Shown here piece by piece: positions 1-5,340 of a stretch of 8,929 nt of DNA. This DNA is from Anaerolineales bacterium UBA2181 (lineage in GTDB: Bacteria; Chloroflexota; Anaerolineae; Promineifilales; UBA4811), in assembly GCA_002328075.1 (NCBI GenBank), contig DCVT01000026.1, forward strand, positions 1 through 8,929, given 5' to 3'. A model generated the notes under the pieces. The model was not told the origin of the DNA. It ran no database searches and was given only the letters and a program-made list of their open reading frames with translations. Each line of letters starts with the position of its first letter. The stretch's first letter is position 1. The position numbers and the translations under genes are program-made.

Positions 1-490
1 CCACCGAGGCCAGTTTGATGTTGGCACCCTCCAGCACCTTCTGCACCCGATTCACGGTTCGGCTACGCTCTTCAATCACCTTGCGGCGATAGCGCGTCAG
101 GTCGCGCAAGGCCCGCTGGGCCTTGGGGGGAATAAAGCTGGCCTTCAGCATGCCATGCATCTGCAGTTCGGCCAGCCATTCCGAATCCGTCACATCGGTC
201 TTGCGCCCGGGCACTTTCTTCACATGCTGGGCATTCACCACCAGCACCTCAAAGTCACCCTCCAGCAAGTTGTGCACTGGCTTCCAATAGTCGCCGGTGC
301 TTTCCATCGCCACCGAGGTGCACTCCCACTCTGTCAACCAGTCGTGCAACTCCAGCAACTCGGGGGTCGTTGTCCCGAAGGTTCTGGTTTCCCAGTGCAA
401 TCGGTCGTCCGAGGTAACCCGCATTCGCGTGGCCACCACGCTCTTCTTGTGTACATCCAATCCAGCTGCGCGTTGGTAAAGAATTCGCAT
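1..490 (-). CDS. IS110-family transposase, N-terminal part (cut by window edge)
   Basis: This is a DEDD recombinase of the IS110 family, which moves circular intermediates and in studied members is guided by a bridge RNA. The 163 visible residues cover the RuvC-like N-terminal domain. All four acidic residues are present: D12 in GLDVHKK, E63 in AMESTGDYWK, and D99 and D102 in RKTDVTDSEW. The basic segment RDLTRYRRKVIEERSR (129-144) also matches the family. The ATG at 488-490 is chosen because an AGGAGG ribosome site (497-502) sits 6 nt upstream and because the protein begins close to the conserved LDVHK motif. The serine-containing C-terminal domain is outside the window. No frameshift is visible, so the element may be intact. 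The family call is secure; whether it belongs to the IS110 or IS1111 subgroup is inferred from the long leader on the 5' side, which favours IS110. Confidence 0.93.
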   Translation of the reverse strand, partial: MRILYQRAAGLDVHKKSVVATRMRVTSDDRLHWETRTFGTTTPELLELHDWLTEWECTSVAMESTGDYWKPVHNLLEGDFEVLVVNAQHVKKVPGRKTDVTDSEWLAELQMHGMLKASFIPPKAQRALRDLTRYRRKVIEERSRTVNRVQKVLEGANIKLASV

Positions 491-650
491 TCGCTTCCTC
501 CTGCTAGATTCGGGCCGGTCAGGTACCCCTCTAGTCAAGAGACTATTCCACGTGCTCGCAGCAACAATTGGCGGTGCCTGGGGGGTACCCGTGGCTGTCT
601 CCGATGCAGGCTCGCGGCACCATTATCTAATCGCCCTCAGACCAGCCCTA
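491..650 (-). ncRNA. Candidate IS110 bridge RNA / structured transposase leader
   Basis: About 160 nt of minus-strand non-coding DNA lies between an extended -10 promoter and the transposase ATG. It contains a GGTGCC/GGCACC inverted repeat (573-578 with 616-621) enclosing a 37-nt loop region, and a small TAGTC/GACTA hairpin with a 4-nt loop (532-545). GGTACC occurs twice, at 522-527 and 584-589, once inside the large loop and once outside it. Established knowledge: IS110-group elements encode a bridge RNA of roughly this length in the 5' leader, with separate target- and donor-binding loops. The assignment here rests on position and stem-loops only; no covariation was tested and the loops have not been matched to target or donor DNA. 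Confidence 0.45.
497..502 (-). promoter_or_regulatory. Ribosome binding site of the IS110 transposase
   Basis: AGGAGG on the minus strand, 6 nt upstream of the ATG at 490. It fixes the transposase start. Confidence 0.8.
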
Positions 651-656
651 ATCACC

Positions 657-665
657 AGTATACCA
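657..665 (-). promoter_or_regulatory. Extended -10 promoter element upstream of the IS110 leader
   Basis: The minus strand reads TGG-TATACT, a TGn extended -10 with five of six consensus bases. No good -35 is visible 16-18 nt upstream. In circularised IS110-type elements the -35 can be supplied by the other end. Transcription would begin near 650 and run through the leader into the transposase. Confidence 0.45.
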
Positions 666-697
666 CGCTTGCGCGTACGCCGTCGGATCGTTCATTT

Positions 698-751
698 TCA
701 TCCTTGGAGGAGCGCGGAGCTCATCGCGTCTCCGATGAACTGGAACCTCAT
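698..751 (-). pseudogene. IS3-family OrfB remnant, 5' end only
   Basis: An ATG at 751 starts MRFQFI, which matches the usual first residues of IS3 OrfB (M[KR]FxFI). The sequence then diverges (GDAMSSALLQG) and stops at TGA 698-700. The DDE integrase core is absent. This is a truncated, inactive fragment. It overlaps the OrfA frame, as is normal for IS3 elements. Confidence 0.5.
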
Positions 752-794
752 TTGCTTGGCTGCGAGACAGCCACGGCATGGCCACTGCTTTTTT

Positions 795-842
795 CCCTGG
801 CACACATGTGCTTGCGCACAGTGCAAGTGCTGCCCGCCAGGG
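795..842. repeat. 48-nt imperfect palindrome inserted in IS3 orfA
   Basis: The ends CCCTGGC (795-801) and GCCAGGG (836-842) are perfect inverted repeats. A second inner stem, CTTGC/GCAAG (811-815 with 823-827), has a 7-nt loop. Together they form a hairpin with an internal loop. The element accounts for nearly all of the extra 54 nt in orfA relative to the family pattern (ERDIL followed by KKA), so it looks like a small mobile palindrome that landed in frame. No second copy was seen in this window. Confidence 0.6.
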
Positions 843-1148
843 CAAGTGTAGGATGTCTCGTTCCTGTTTCACAATCTCCAACTCTCGCCGCAACTTGCGG
901 AGCTCCTCGTCGGCCGCCGGCATGCGCCCGTGGCCAGGAAACGAGCCTTCGCCTCGGATCTTCAGTTGCTGTTTCCACCGGTACAGACGACCGCGGGTGA
1001 TACCCAGATCGTCTTCAACCTCGCGGGCGCTTCTCTTGGTGGTCTGCCATAGGCGAATCGCTTCTAGCTTGAATTCCCGGTCATACTTCCGTCGCTCCTG
1101 TTCCATGATTCCTCCAATCCTAGTGTACATGATTCTGCCTTATCTACA

Positions 1149-1176
1149 TGTCCACTTTCTTGGGGAACCCCTCTCA
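1149..1176 (-). repeat. Probable terminal inverted repeat of the IS3 element
   Basis: Read on the minus strand this segment begins TGAGAGGGG and ends AAGTGGACA, lying 42 nt before the orfA ATG. IS3-family ends begin with TG and often contain a GTGGAC-like core, so position and sequence both fit. The partner end is lost, so no pairing can be shown. Confidence 0.45.
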
Positions 1177-1521
1177 CTTCAGAGATTCCGGTTGGCGGAT
1201 TCGGTCTTCGTCAGTCCTCTGTTCTCGTGATCCCGCAGCAGTGGCACATCGGTCATCTCAAACCACCCAGACGAGCCCACCGGTTTGGGGGTTCACTACT
1301 GAGTCAAGTTCAATTGTCATCGGGTTTGCGTCGAGGACGAACTCGGAAACGCTCGGAAGATGCAGGCCGGTTGCCGATTGGCACGCGTCCGCCTCATACC
1401 GATCATTGCCAACAAACGAACGCTCGCACTGTGAGTATGGTATTGACGGCGTCGCACACGGTTGGTTAGCCGGTATTCCTTGTTAAGTTCTGCAGGTCTT
1501 GGGTCTTGATGGCGATAGGCT
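1177..1521. other. Intergenic stretch without a confident gene
   Basis: No recognisable gene lies here. On the minus strand a 74-codon frame (1258-1482) is open between two stops and reads like protein (for example PSVSEFVLDANPMTIELD), but it has no early start codon and I do not recognise it. It is followed by a 25-residue ATG frame (1179-1256, MTDVPLLRDHENRGL) ending 3 nt from the IS3 end. They may be the 3' tail of a gene cut by rearrangement. The plus strand would have to hold the promoter of the DUF4365 gene, but no consensus promoter stands out. Confidence 0.4.
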
Positions 1522-2484
1522 ATGACAGACGCACACAGGGTCAAAAGAAAATCGAGGTCTCACGTAATTGATCAGGAAGCACTCAGGGTCGTTCGGAACC
1601 TGATGCCTCTCCATTGGACGATCAGGCAGTATGAACCGGATTACGGCATTGATCTGTCCATAGAGTTATTTGACGAGTGTGGCACAGAGGCGTATGAGAC
1701 TCTCGGGGAGCATCTGCTCGTTCAGGTCAAGGGAACTCGTGTCATCAAAACCCGTCGAGTGAATGTGGGCAGAAGTTACGACGTCGAAAAACCTTCACCT
1801 CCGGATGCGCCTGCAGGGACTGACAACAGCAATTGGCTCGAGGTCATACCATTCCGAATCGACACATCTGAGTTGCTTACGATCAAGCGCATGGGTGCGT
1901 CGTTACCCGTGCTACTACTCCTTGTCGACACCACCGCTAGGCGGTTGTTTTTCCTCTGCCTGACAGACTATATTGACAAGGTGATACTGCCTGACGAACC
2001 TGAGTATCAGGAGAGAAAAACCAAAACCGTCGATATCCCGATCGGTAACGAGATCACAGATGAGGTAAGCTCGCTTTCCCCGATTCTTTTTTACGGAAAG
2101 CGACCCAAGCTCTACGCCTTTTTCCACGAGGCAGCTTGCCAAAGGCGGGAGCTGGACTTCGTGGAGCAGGAAGCTCTCCACCAGCTCTGCCTTCATCGTG
2201 CGGCGATCCTGCTAAGGCATGATGTGTGGAGTAGTGCGAAGCAGTGGCACGCTATGGCCCTTGCGCGGCAACATCTTCAGGATCTGGTAACAACTGGGCG
2301 TCCGGGCAACCTAATGCACATAAAAGACGAATACAAGGAGCTGGATTGGTGCAAGGAGCACGAGTTGTATGTCCTCTGGGACAACCTGGTCACCTTGGGC
2401 CGGATCTTCGAAGAGTATTGTCGGGAGTGGTTTCTCCCCACCTGGATTCATGCGTACACGCTGACGTTGAGAGGTGATGCGTAG
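1522..2484 (+). CDS. DUF4365 domain protein, putative PD-(D/E)XK-type nuclease
   Basis: An intact 320-residue protein. Residues about 15-175 match the DUF4365 pattern: E19 in the first helix, HWTIRQYEPDYGIDLSIEL with D44 and E48, and LLVQVKG with Q68 and K70. The D...E...QxK arrangement is that of PD-(D/E)XK nuclease folds, so DNA or RNA cleavage is the likely activity, though this family is poorly characterised. Residues about 185-320 are predicted helical and aromatic-rich and are not recognised. The ATG at 1522 has no strong ribosome site (weak AGGC just upstream) but gives the conserved N-terminal helix. It stands alone, with an IS3 remnant upstream and a decayed hicB downstream. Such genes are often found in mobile and defence regions, so a defence role is plausible but unproven. 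Its codon use looks less GC-biased than rmuC, suggesting transfer. Confidence 0.8.
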   Translation: MTDAHRVKRKSRSHVIDQEALRVVRNLMPLHWTIRQYEPDYGIDLSIELFDECGTEAYETLGEHLLVQVKGTRVIKTRRVNVGRSYDVEKPSPPDAPAGTDNSNWLEVIPFRIDTSELLTIKRMGASLPVLLLLVDTTARRLFFLCLTDYIDKVILPDEPEYQERKTKTVDIPIGNEITDEVSSLSPILFYGKRPKLYAFFHEAACQRRELDFVEQEALHQLCLHRAAILLRHDVWSSAKQWHAMALARQHLQDLVTTGRPGNLMHIKDEYKELDWCKEHELYVLWDNLVTLGRIFEEYCREWFLPTWIHAYTLTLRGDA

Positions 2485-2651
2485 GTGACAGGCTTCCATG
2501 AACTAGGCCACGGGATGCTCTCGATTTGCCCCTGCCGGTTGGTCTTGGCACGGAACACAAGGCTACGGCCCAAGCCGGTTCTCTGGGGGTACGCTCAAGA
2601 TTCCGCCGGCTTTGACACCTGGGACGTCCTTGCTCAATTGCCGGCAGAATG

Positions 2652-2817
2652 CTATAGATTCCCCGGGAATAAGTGGAGATGGCGACCGCTCCGCAATCTC
2701 TTACACGCCGCCGACCAGACCCGCTTCTTGTGTACCGGCCGCAGCTCGCTCGCCCGCTGGATGGGTGGCATGGCGCCGCTGCTCAGCTCCTCCACGAGCT
2801 CGCGCAGGCCACCTATT
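2652..2817 (-). pseudogene. HicB-like antitoxin remnant (C-terminal half)
   Basis: The minus-strand frame contains LRELVEELSSGAMPP followed by SELRPVHKKRVWSAACKR. The HicB-like protein at 5292-5534 has LRELEGDLRSGAVPA and SELRPVHRKGVWSAACKR at the same spacing. The DNA from 2701 to 2808 aligns without gaps to 5311-5418; the first 50 nt differ at 6 positions by eye. The upstream half of HicB (the strand-rich WxDGDxWLGYLEEYPDY region) is absent; beyond about 2817 the frame reads unrelated sequence that includes the promoter and hairpins of the next gene. The fragment therefore lacks a start and is not expected to work. It records a second, destroyed hicB locus or a duplication of the one at 5.3 kb. 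Confidence 0.6.
2701..2808. repeat. Copy A of a 108-nt diverged direct repeat (hicB 3' region)
   Basis: Aligns without gaps to 5311-5418 in the same orientation. The first 50 nt match at 44 positions; the rest is more diverged but shares GGCGCCG and AGCTCGCGCAGG blocks. It covers the 3' half of the hicB-like genes. Confidence 0.7.
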
Positions 2818-2843
2818 GATTTTTCGGCAGAACGTGATATACT
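2816..2843 (+). promoter_or_regulatory. Strong promoter upstream of the NYN gene
   Basis: TTGATT (2816-2821) and TATACT (2838-2843) are separated by 16 nt, and a TGA triplet just before the -10 makes it an extended -10 as well. Transcription should start near 2850 and enter the two hairpins directly. It is one of the best promoter matches in the window and lies at the break of the hicB remnant. Confidence 0.65.
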
Positions 2844-2858
2844 ATGATCATGAACCCC

Positions 2859-2879
2859 CCCGGAGATAGCATCTCCGGG
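2859..2879 (+). promoter_or_regulatory. Leader hairpin 1 of the NYN gene
   Basis: CCCGGAGAT (2859-2867), loop AGC, then ATCTCCGGG (2871-2879): a perfect 9-bp stem close to the predicted transcription start. No T-run follows, so it is not a simple terminator. It may stabilise or regulate the mRNA, or be part of an RNA with its own role. Confidence 0.6.
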
Positions 2880-2881
2880 CC

Positions 2882-2907
2882 GACGCCCGCCTGTCCAGGC
2901 GGGCGTC
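2882..2907 (+). promoter_or_regulatory. Leader hairpin 2 of the NYN gene
   Basis: GACGCCCGCCTG (2882-2893) and CAGGCGGGCGTC (2896-2907) are perfectly complementary with only TC between them, so in RNA the last pair or two would open to form the loop. It starts 2 nt after hairpin 1 and ends 24 nt before the ATG. No T-run follows. Its GGCGGG arm is the only purine-rich stretch near the alternative GTG start at 2914, so the stem could hide a weak ribosome site. Confidence 0.6.
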
Positions 2908-2931
2908 CCATTTGTGAGTCCACCCGCACCT

Positions 2932-3539
2932 ATGGATCGTGTCATCGCCTACATCGACGGTTTCAACCTGTATTATGGCCTGCGCGAGAAGGGCTGGAAA
3001 CAGTTCTACTGGCTTGACCTGCAGCAGGTGGCTCAGCGACTTTTGCGACACTCGCAGACGTTGAGTGCGACCAAGTACTTTACCTCCGTGGTCACCGCGC
3101 CGCCGGATAAGAACCGGCGTCAGGCCACGTTCCTGGGGGCACTCAGCACGCTTGCGGGCCTGACCATCCACTACGGACGCTTGCAGACGAGCGGACCTGC
3201 CGGCAATGCGGCCACACCTATGTCACGTACCACGAAAAGATGACCGACGTCAACATAGCCACAGAGATGCTCTCCGACGCTTTCACTGACCGTTTCGACG
3301 TGGCCTTGCTGATTTCGGCCGACGGGGACCTGGTCGGCCCTATCCACAAGATACGCTCGCTGTTTCCCGGAAAACGGGTGGTCGTGGTGTTTCCGCCGGC
3401 GCGGCATTCGAATGCGCTCAAGAACATCGCTCACGCCTGCCTGCACCTCGACCGGGCCACATTGGTCAAGAGCCTGTTTCCCGATCAGGTGGTCAAATCG
3501 GACGGCTTTATGCTCCACCGTCCACCCGAGTGGCGCTGA
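2932..3539 (+). pseudogene. LabA-like NYN-domain protein (PIN-like RNase), frameshifted
   Basis: NYN proteins are metal-dependent RNases of the PIN-like fold. Part 1 (2932-3243) begins MDRVIAYIDGFNLYYG with D9 and N12, then YWLDLQQVAQRLL and KYFTS. Part 2 (3240-3539) begins MTDVNIATEML with D3 and continues VALLISADGDLVGPI with D28 and D30, VVVVFPPARHSNAL and the C-terminal RPPEWR. Between them the correct frame would read TCRQCGHTYVTYHEK from about 3195, joining the halves into one protein of about 202 residues. One base appears lost (or two gained) at 3190-3197. All acidic active-site residues survive, one pair on each side of the break. The parts overlap as ATGA (3240-3243), so part 2 could be re-initiated, but this Met is internal in the family. 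Pseudogene, sequencing error and recoding all remain possible. Confidence 0.8.
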
Positions 3540-3750
3540 TCGCCGCCGGGACCATGGCTCGACCGACGCTGGATTTGCGAGATTGGAGGCTGGGCAAGTC
3601 GCCAGCACAAGCAGGGCCCTGTGCCGTGCTGAAATGCGTCATTTTTCGGCTCGTCACGCGGCAGGGCGCACACAACTAGTCGCCTTGCGTCGACACCGGC
3701 GCCGTCGTTGGCTGCAGGATGGAAATGAGCGCGCCAGATCAGCCGCGGGT

Positions 3751-3756
3751 GAGGAG
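3751..3756 (+). promoter_or_regulatory. Ribosome binding site of rmuC
   Basis: GAGGAG, 8 nt upstream of the ATG at 3765; it decides the start. Confidence 0.75.
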
Positions 3757-3764
3757 TTATTGTC

Positions 3765-4955
3765 ATGTCGAATGATCAATCGTGGTTGTGGTTTGCGGTG
3801 GCGGCGGTCTTGGGTCTGGCCGTGGGCGCGCTGGTGGCCTGGTTGGTCGCTTCTTTGCGGGCGCAACGTGCACGAGAGGCCCTGACCAACCAGATCGCCA
3901 CCCTGGCCGCCGAAAAGAAGGGAGAGGCGGAAAAACTCGAATGGGCCACAAAGCAGGAACAACAGATGTCCGATGCGTTTGCGGCTCTCGCCAGCCAGGC
4001 CTTGCAGACGAATGCGCAGGATTTCGTCAGTCGCGCCGAGCTGGTCGTCCAGCCTCTGGATGAGAAGCTGGCCGAGTTTGGCCGGTATGTCAACGAACTG
4101 GAGCAGAAACGTGAAGGAGCGTACGAGGGACTCGGGACACAACTGCAACAGCTTTTGGAGACCAGCGGACAGCTGACCAGGAGCACCTATGTTCTGGGCG
4201 AGGCGCTTCGCTCGCCAACCGTGCGCGGCCAGTGGGGCGAGATCCAATTGCGCCGCGTAGTCGAGATGGCTGGCATGGCCAGGCATATCGACTACCGGGA
4301 GCAGGAGGCCACGAGCGGCGGCCGGCCCGACATGGTGATACGTCTGCCACAGCGCGGTGTGATCTTTGTGGACGCAAAGGTGCCTCTTGCGGCGTACCTC
4401 GCCGCTGCGGAAGCTGGCGACGAGACAATTCGGACGCTGAAGCTGCAGGATCACGCAAAGGCCATGGCGTCCCGGGTACGGGAGCTTGGCAAGAAAGAAT
4501 ACTGGAAATCCGAAGAGTCGCCCGAGCTGGTTGTCATGTTCGTGCCCAACGAGGCCTGCCTGGGCGCCGCGTTTGACAGCGACCCGACCCTGCTCGAAAA
4601 GGCGATCGAGTCGCGGGTTCTGATCACAACTCCCGTCACGCTTCTGGCGTTGCTGAAGGCCATTGCATACGGTTGGCAGCAGTTGCAGATGGCAGAACAC
4701 GCGCGGCACATCTATGATGAGGGCAAAACTCTGTACGAACGGGTGGATACTTTCGTCAAGCACCTGGCCGGGTTGGGCGAGAATCTTCGCAAGGCCGTGG
4801 AGTCATACAACAAGTCAGTAGGTTCGCTTGAGCAGAGAATCCTCCCGTTTGCCAGACATTTCGAGGAGGTCGGCGCTACCAGCTCCCAGATACCAACACC
4901 CGAGCTCATCGAAACCCAGGCCAGGCTCCTGACAAGCCCAGAAACCCAAGAGTAA
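3765..4955 (+). CDS. rmuC: DNA recombination protein RmuC
   Basis: An intact 396-residue RmuC. The family limits DNA inversions at short repeats and is related to restriction-type nucleases. A membrane anchor spans residues 7-30 (WLWFAVAAVLGLAVGALVAW), followed by a coiled coil (about 31-65). The RmuC core has GQWGEIQL (155-162), GRPDMVIRLP with D189, and VDAKVPL with D203 and K205, which is the PD-(D/E)XK-like site. Further family blocks are FVPNEA (259-264) and TPVTLLALLKAIAYGW (289-304). Length is within the usual range. The start is fixed by GAGGAG (3751-3756) 8 nt before the ATG and by the anchor beginning at once. The gene stands alone: 225 nt without a recognisable gene separates it from the NYN gene. 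Its codon use is regular and GC-rich, and it looks like a resident gene among mobile remnants. Confidence 0.96.
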   Translation: MSNDQSWLWFAVAAVLGLAVGALVAWLVASLRAQRAREALTNQIATLAAEKKGEAEKLEWATKQEQQMSDAFAALASQALQTNAQDFVSRAELVVQPLDEKLAEFGRYVNELEQKREGAYEGLGTQLQQLLETSGQLTRSTYVLGEALRSPTVRGQWGEIQLRRVVEMAGMARHIDYREQEATSGGRPDMVIRLPQRGVIFVDAKVPLAAYLAAAEAGDETIRTLKLQDHAKAMASRVRELGKKEYWKSEESPELVVMFVPNEACLGAAFDSDPTLLEKAIESRVLITTPVTLLALLKAIAYGWQQLQMAEHARHIYDEGKTLYERVDTFVKHLAGLGENLRKAVESYNKSVGSLEQRILPFARHFEEVGATSSQIPTPELIETQARLLTSPETQE

Positions 4956-5024
4956 CGCTCCTGGTGCGCCCGATTCATCGGGGTCATTGTCATTCGCCCA
5001 CGAGGCTCGGGCTAACGCCGAACG

Positions 5025-5183
5025 TCATGGCGCGCTGGCCTTGATGATCTTGCTCGTGTATTTGCCGTCGATGTCGCTTCCCATCCGCTCCCGTCCGAAA
5101 TTGCCGCCGGGTCCCTGGCCCATGAGATCTGCCCGACGAAGCCAGCCCCGCCACCCGATGCCGACGGCCGGTTCGTCATGCAA
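5025..5183 (-). CDS. Possible small protein (52 aa), unrecognised
   Basis: A minus-strand frame, closed upstream by TGA, begins with TTG at 5183 and ends with TGA at 5025-5027. It reads MHDEPAVGIGWRGWLRRADL, then MGQGPGGNFGRERMGSD, then IDGKYTSKIIKASAP. The text is protein-like, with a basic, Gly- and Trp-rich front and an alternating polar/hydrophobic end, and codon third positions are mostly G or C. I do not recognise a family. A consensus extended -10 (5208-5216) lies about 25 nt upstream of the TTG, so a transcript would begin almost at the gene. No Shine-Dalgarno sequence is seen, and an internal ATG at 5123 would give only 32 residues. It could instead be a gene fragment, and a competing frame (ATG at 5178) is also open. 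Confidence 0.35.
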   Translation of the reverse strand: MHDEPAVGIGWRGWLRRADLMGQGPGGNFGRERMGSDIDGKYTSKIIKASAP

Positions 5184-5207
5184 GACCGAGCTTCACGGCC
5201 ACCGCGG

Positions 5208-5216
5208 ATTATAGCA
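5208..5216 (-). promoter_or_regulatory. Consensus extended -10 promoter element
   Basis: The minus strand reads TGC-TATAAT, a perfect -10 with the TGn extension. No clear -35 lies 16-18 nt upstream. Transcription would start near 5201, just before the 52-residue frame, and read away from the hicB/hicA remnant that ends at 5209. Confidence 0.55.
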
Positions 5217-5340
5217 CATCCGACCGCAAGCCACACGTGACGCACGGTAAGCTGGAGCGCCGAGATCGAACGTGCTTTGTACCGGAGTGCCTCACCCCCC
5301 ACCCTTCCGCTTGCACGCCGCCGACCAGACCCCTTTTCTG
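5209..5340 (-). pseudogene. Possible HicA toxin remnant
   Basis: Directly downstream of and overlapping the hicB 3' end, another minus frame reads KRGLVGGVQAEGWGVRHSGTK and then HVRSRRSSLPCVTCGLRSDVL. HicA toxins start with a KRRxLIRxL helix, then GWxxVRxxGSHxxF and a C-terminal region with LxxGTLRSIL. The order GW..VR.SGTKH....CGLRSDVL fits a shortened and mutated copy that lacks a clean start and the final helix. HicA is a small double-stranded RNA-binding-fold mRNA interferase neutralised by HicB. This assignment is by eye from short motifs and could be chance in a high-GC frame. Confidence 0.35.

Larger units (their letters stand above)
1..697 (-). mobile_element. IS110-family insertion sequence, partial (leader plus 5' part of transposase)
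   Basis: The minus strand carries the start of an IS110-type transposase preceded by a non-coding leader of about 160 nt, the layout of the IS110 group. IS110 elements usually lack long terminal inverted repeats, so the outer end cannot be placed exactly. I put it near the point where IS3 homology stops (about 700-735). The rest of the transposase and the other end lie beyond the left window edge. The element seems to sit in or against the orfB part of an IS3 element, which is consistent with one insertion into another. Confidence 0.65.
648..1106 (-). pseudogene. IS3-family OrfA (HTH) with an 18-residue in-frame insert
   Basis: OrfA of IS3 elements binds the element ends through an N-terminal helix-turn-helix and a leucine zipper. 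Residues 1-60 here (start MEQERRKYDREF) carry the HTH_Tnp_1-type pattern, including FKLEAIRLW and the recognition region ITRGRLYRWKQQL. Residues 70-90 form the charged coil (EELRKLRRELEIVKQERDIL). In relatives ERDIL is normally followed directly by KKA; here 18 extra residues intervene before KKAVA, and they are encoded by the palindrome at 795-842. The frame then runs into unrelated sequence to a TAG at 648-650. The start at 1106 is supported by GGAGG (1111-1115) 4 nt upstream. An A6G run (788-794), typical of IS3 frameshift sites, directly follows the insert. The frame is open, but the lost orfB makes it a remnant. Confidence 0.75.
698..1176 (-). mobile_element. Decayed IS3-family insertion sequence (left end, orfA, start of orfB)
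   Basis: The minus strand holds a terminal repeat candidate (1149-1176), a complete-looking orfA and only the first residues of orfB. Everything beyond the first six or so OrfB residues is missing, so the element cannot move by itself. The break coincides with the presumed outer part of the IS110 element, suggesting that the IS110 insertion, or a deletion linked to it, truncated this copy. Confidence 0.7.

Noticed and set aside
155..1000. Long plus-strand open frame across the IS110 and IS3 genes
   Set aside because: It is antisense to well-supported transposase frames; the translation has no family features and no ribosome site.
2485..2847. Plus-strand frame directly after the DUF4365 gene (GTG at 2485, 120 residues)
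   Set aside because: It overlaps the hicB remnant on the opposite strand, reads unlike a protein, and relies on a GTG touching the upstream stop with no ribosome site.
3654..4763. 369-codon minus-strand frame opposite rmuC
   Set aside because: It is the complement of a clear rmuC gene; such antisense frames are common at high GC.
4969..4982. CCCGAT/ATCGGG hairpin after rmuC as a terminator
   Set aside because: The stem is only 6 bp with a 2-nt gap and no T-run follows.
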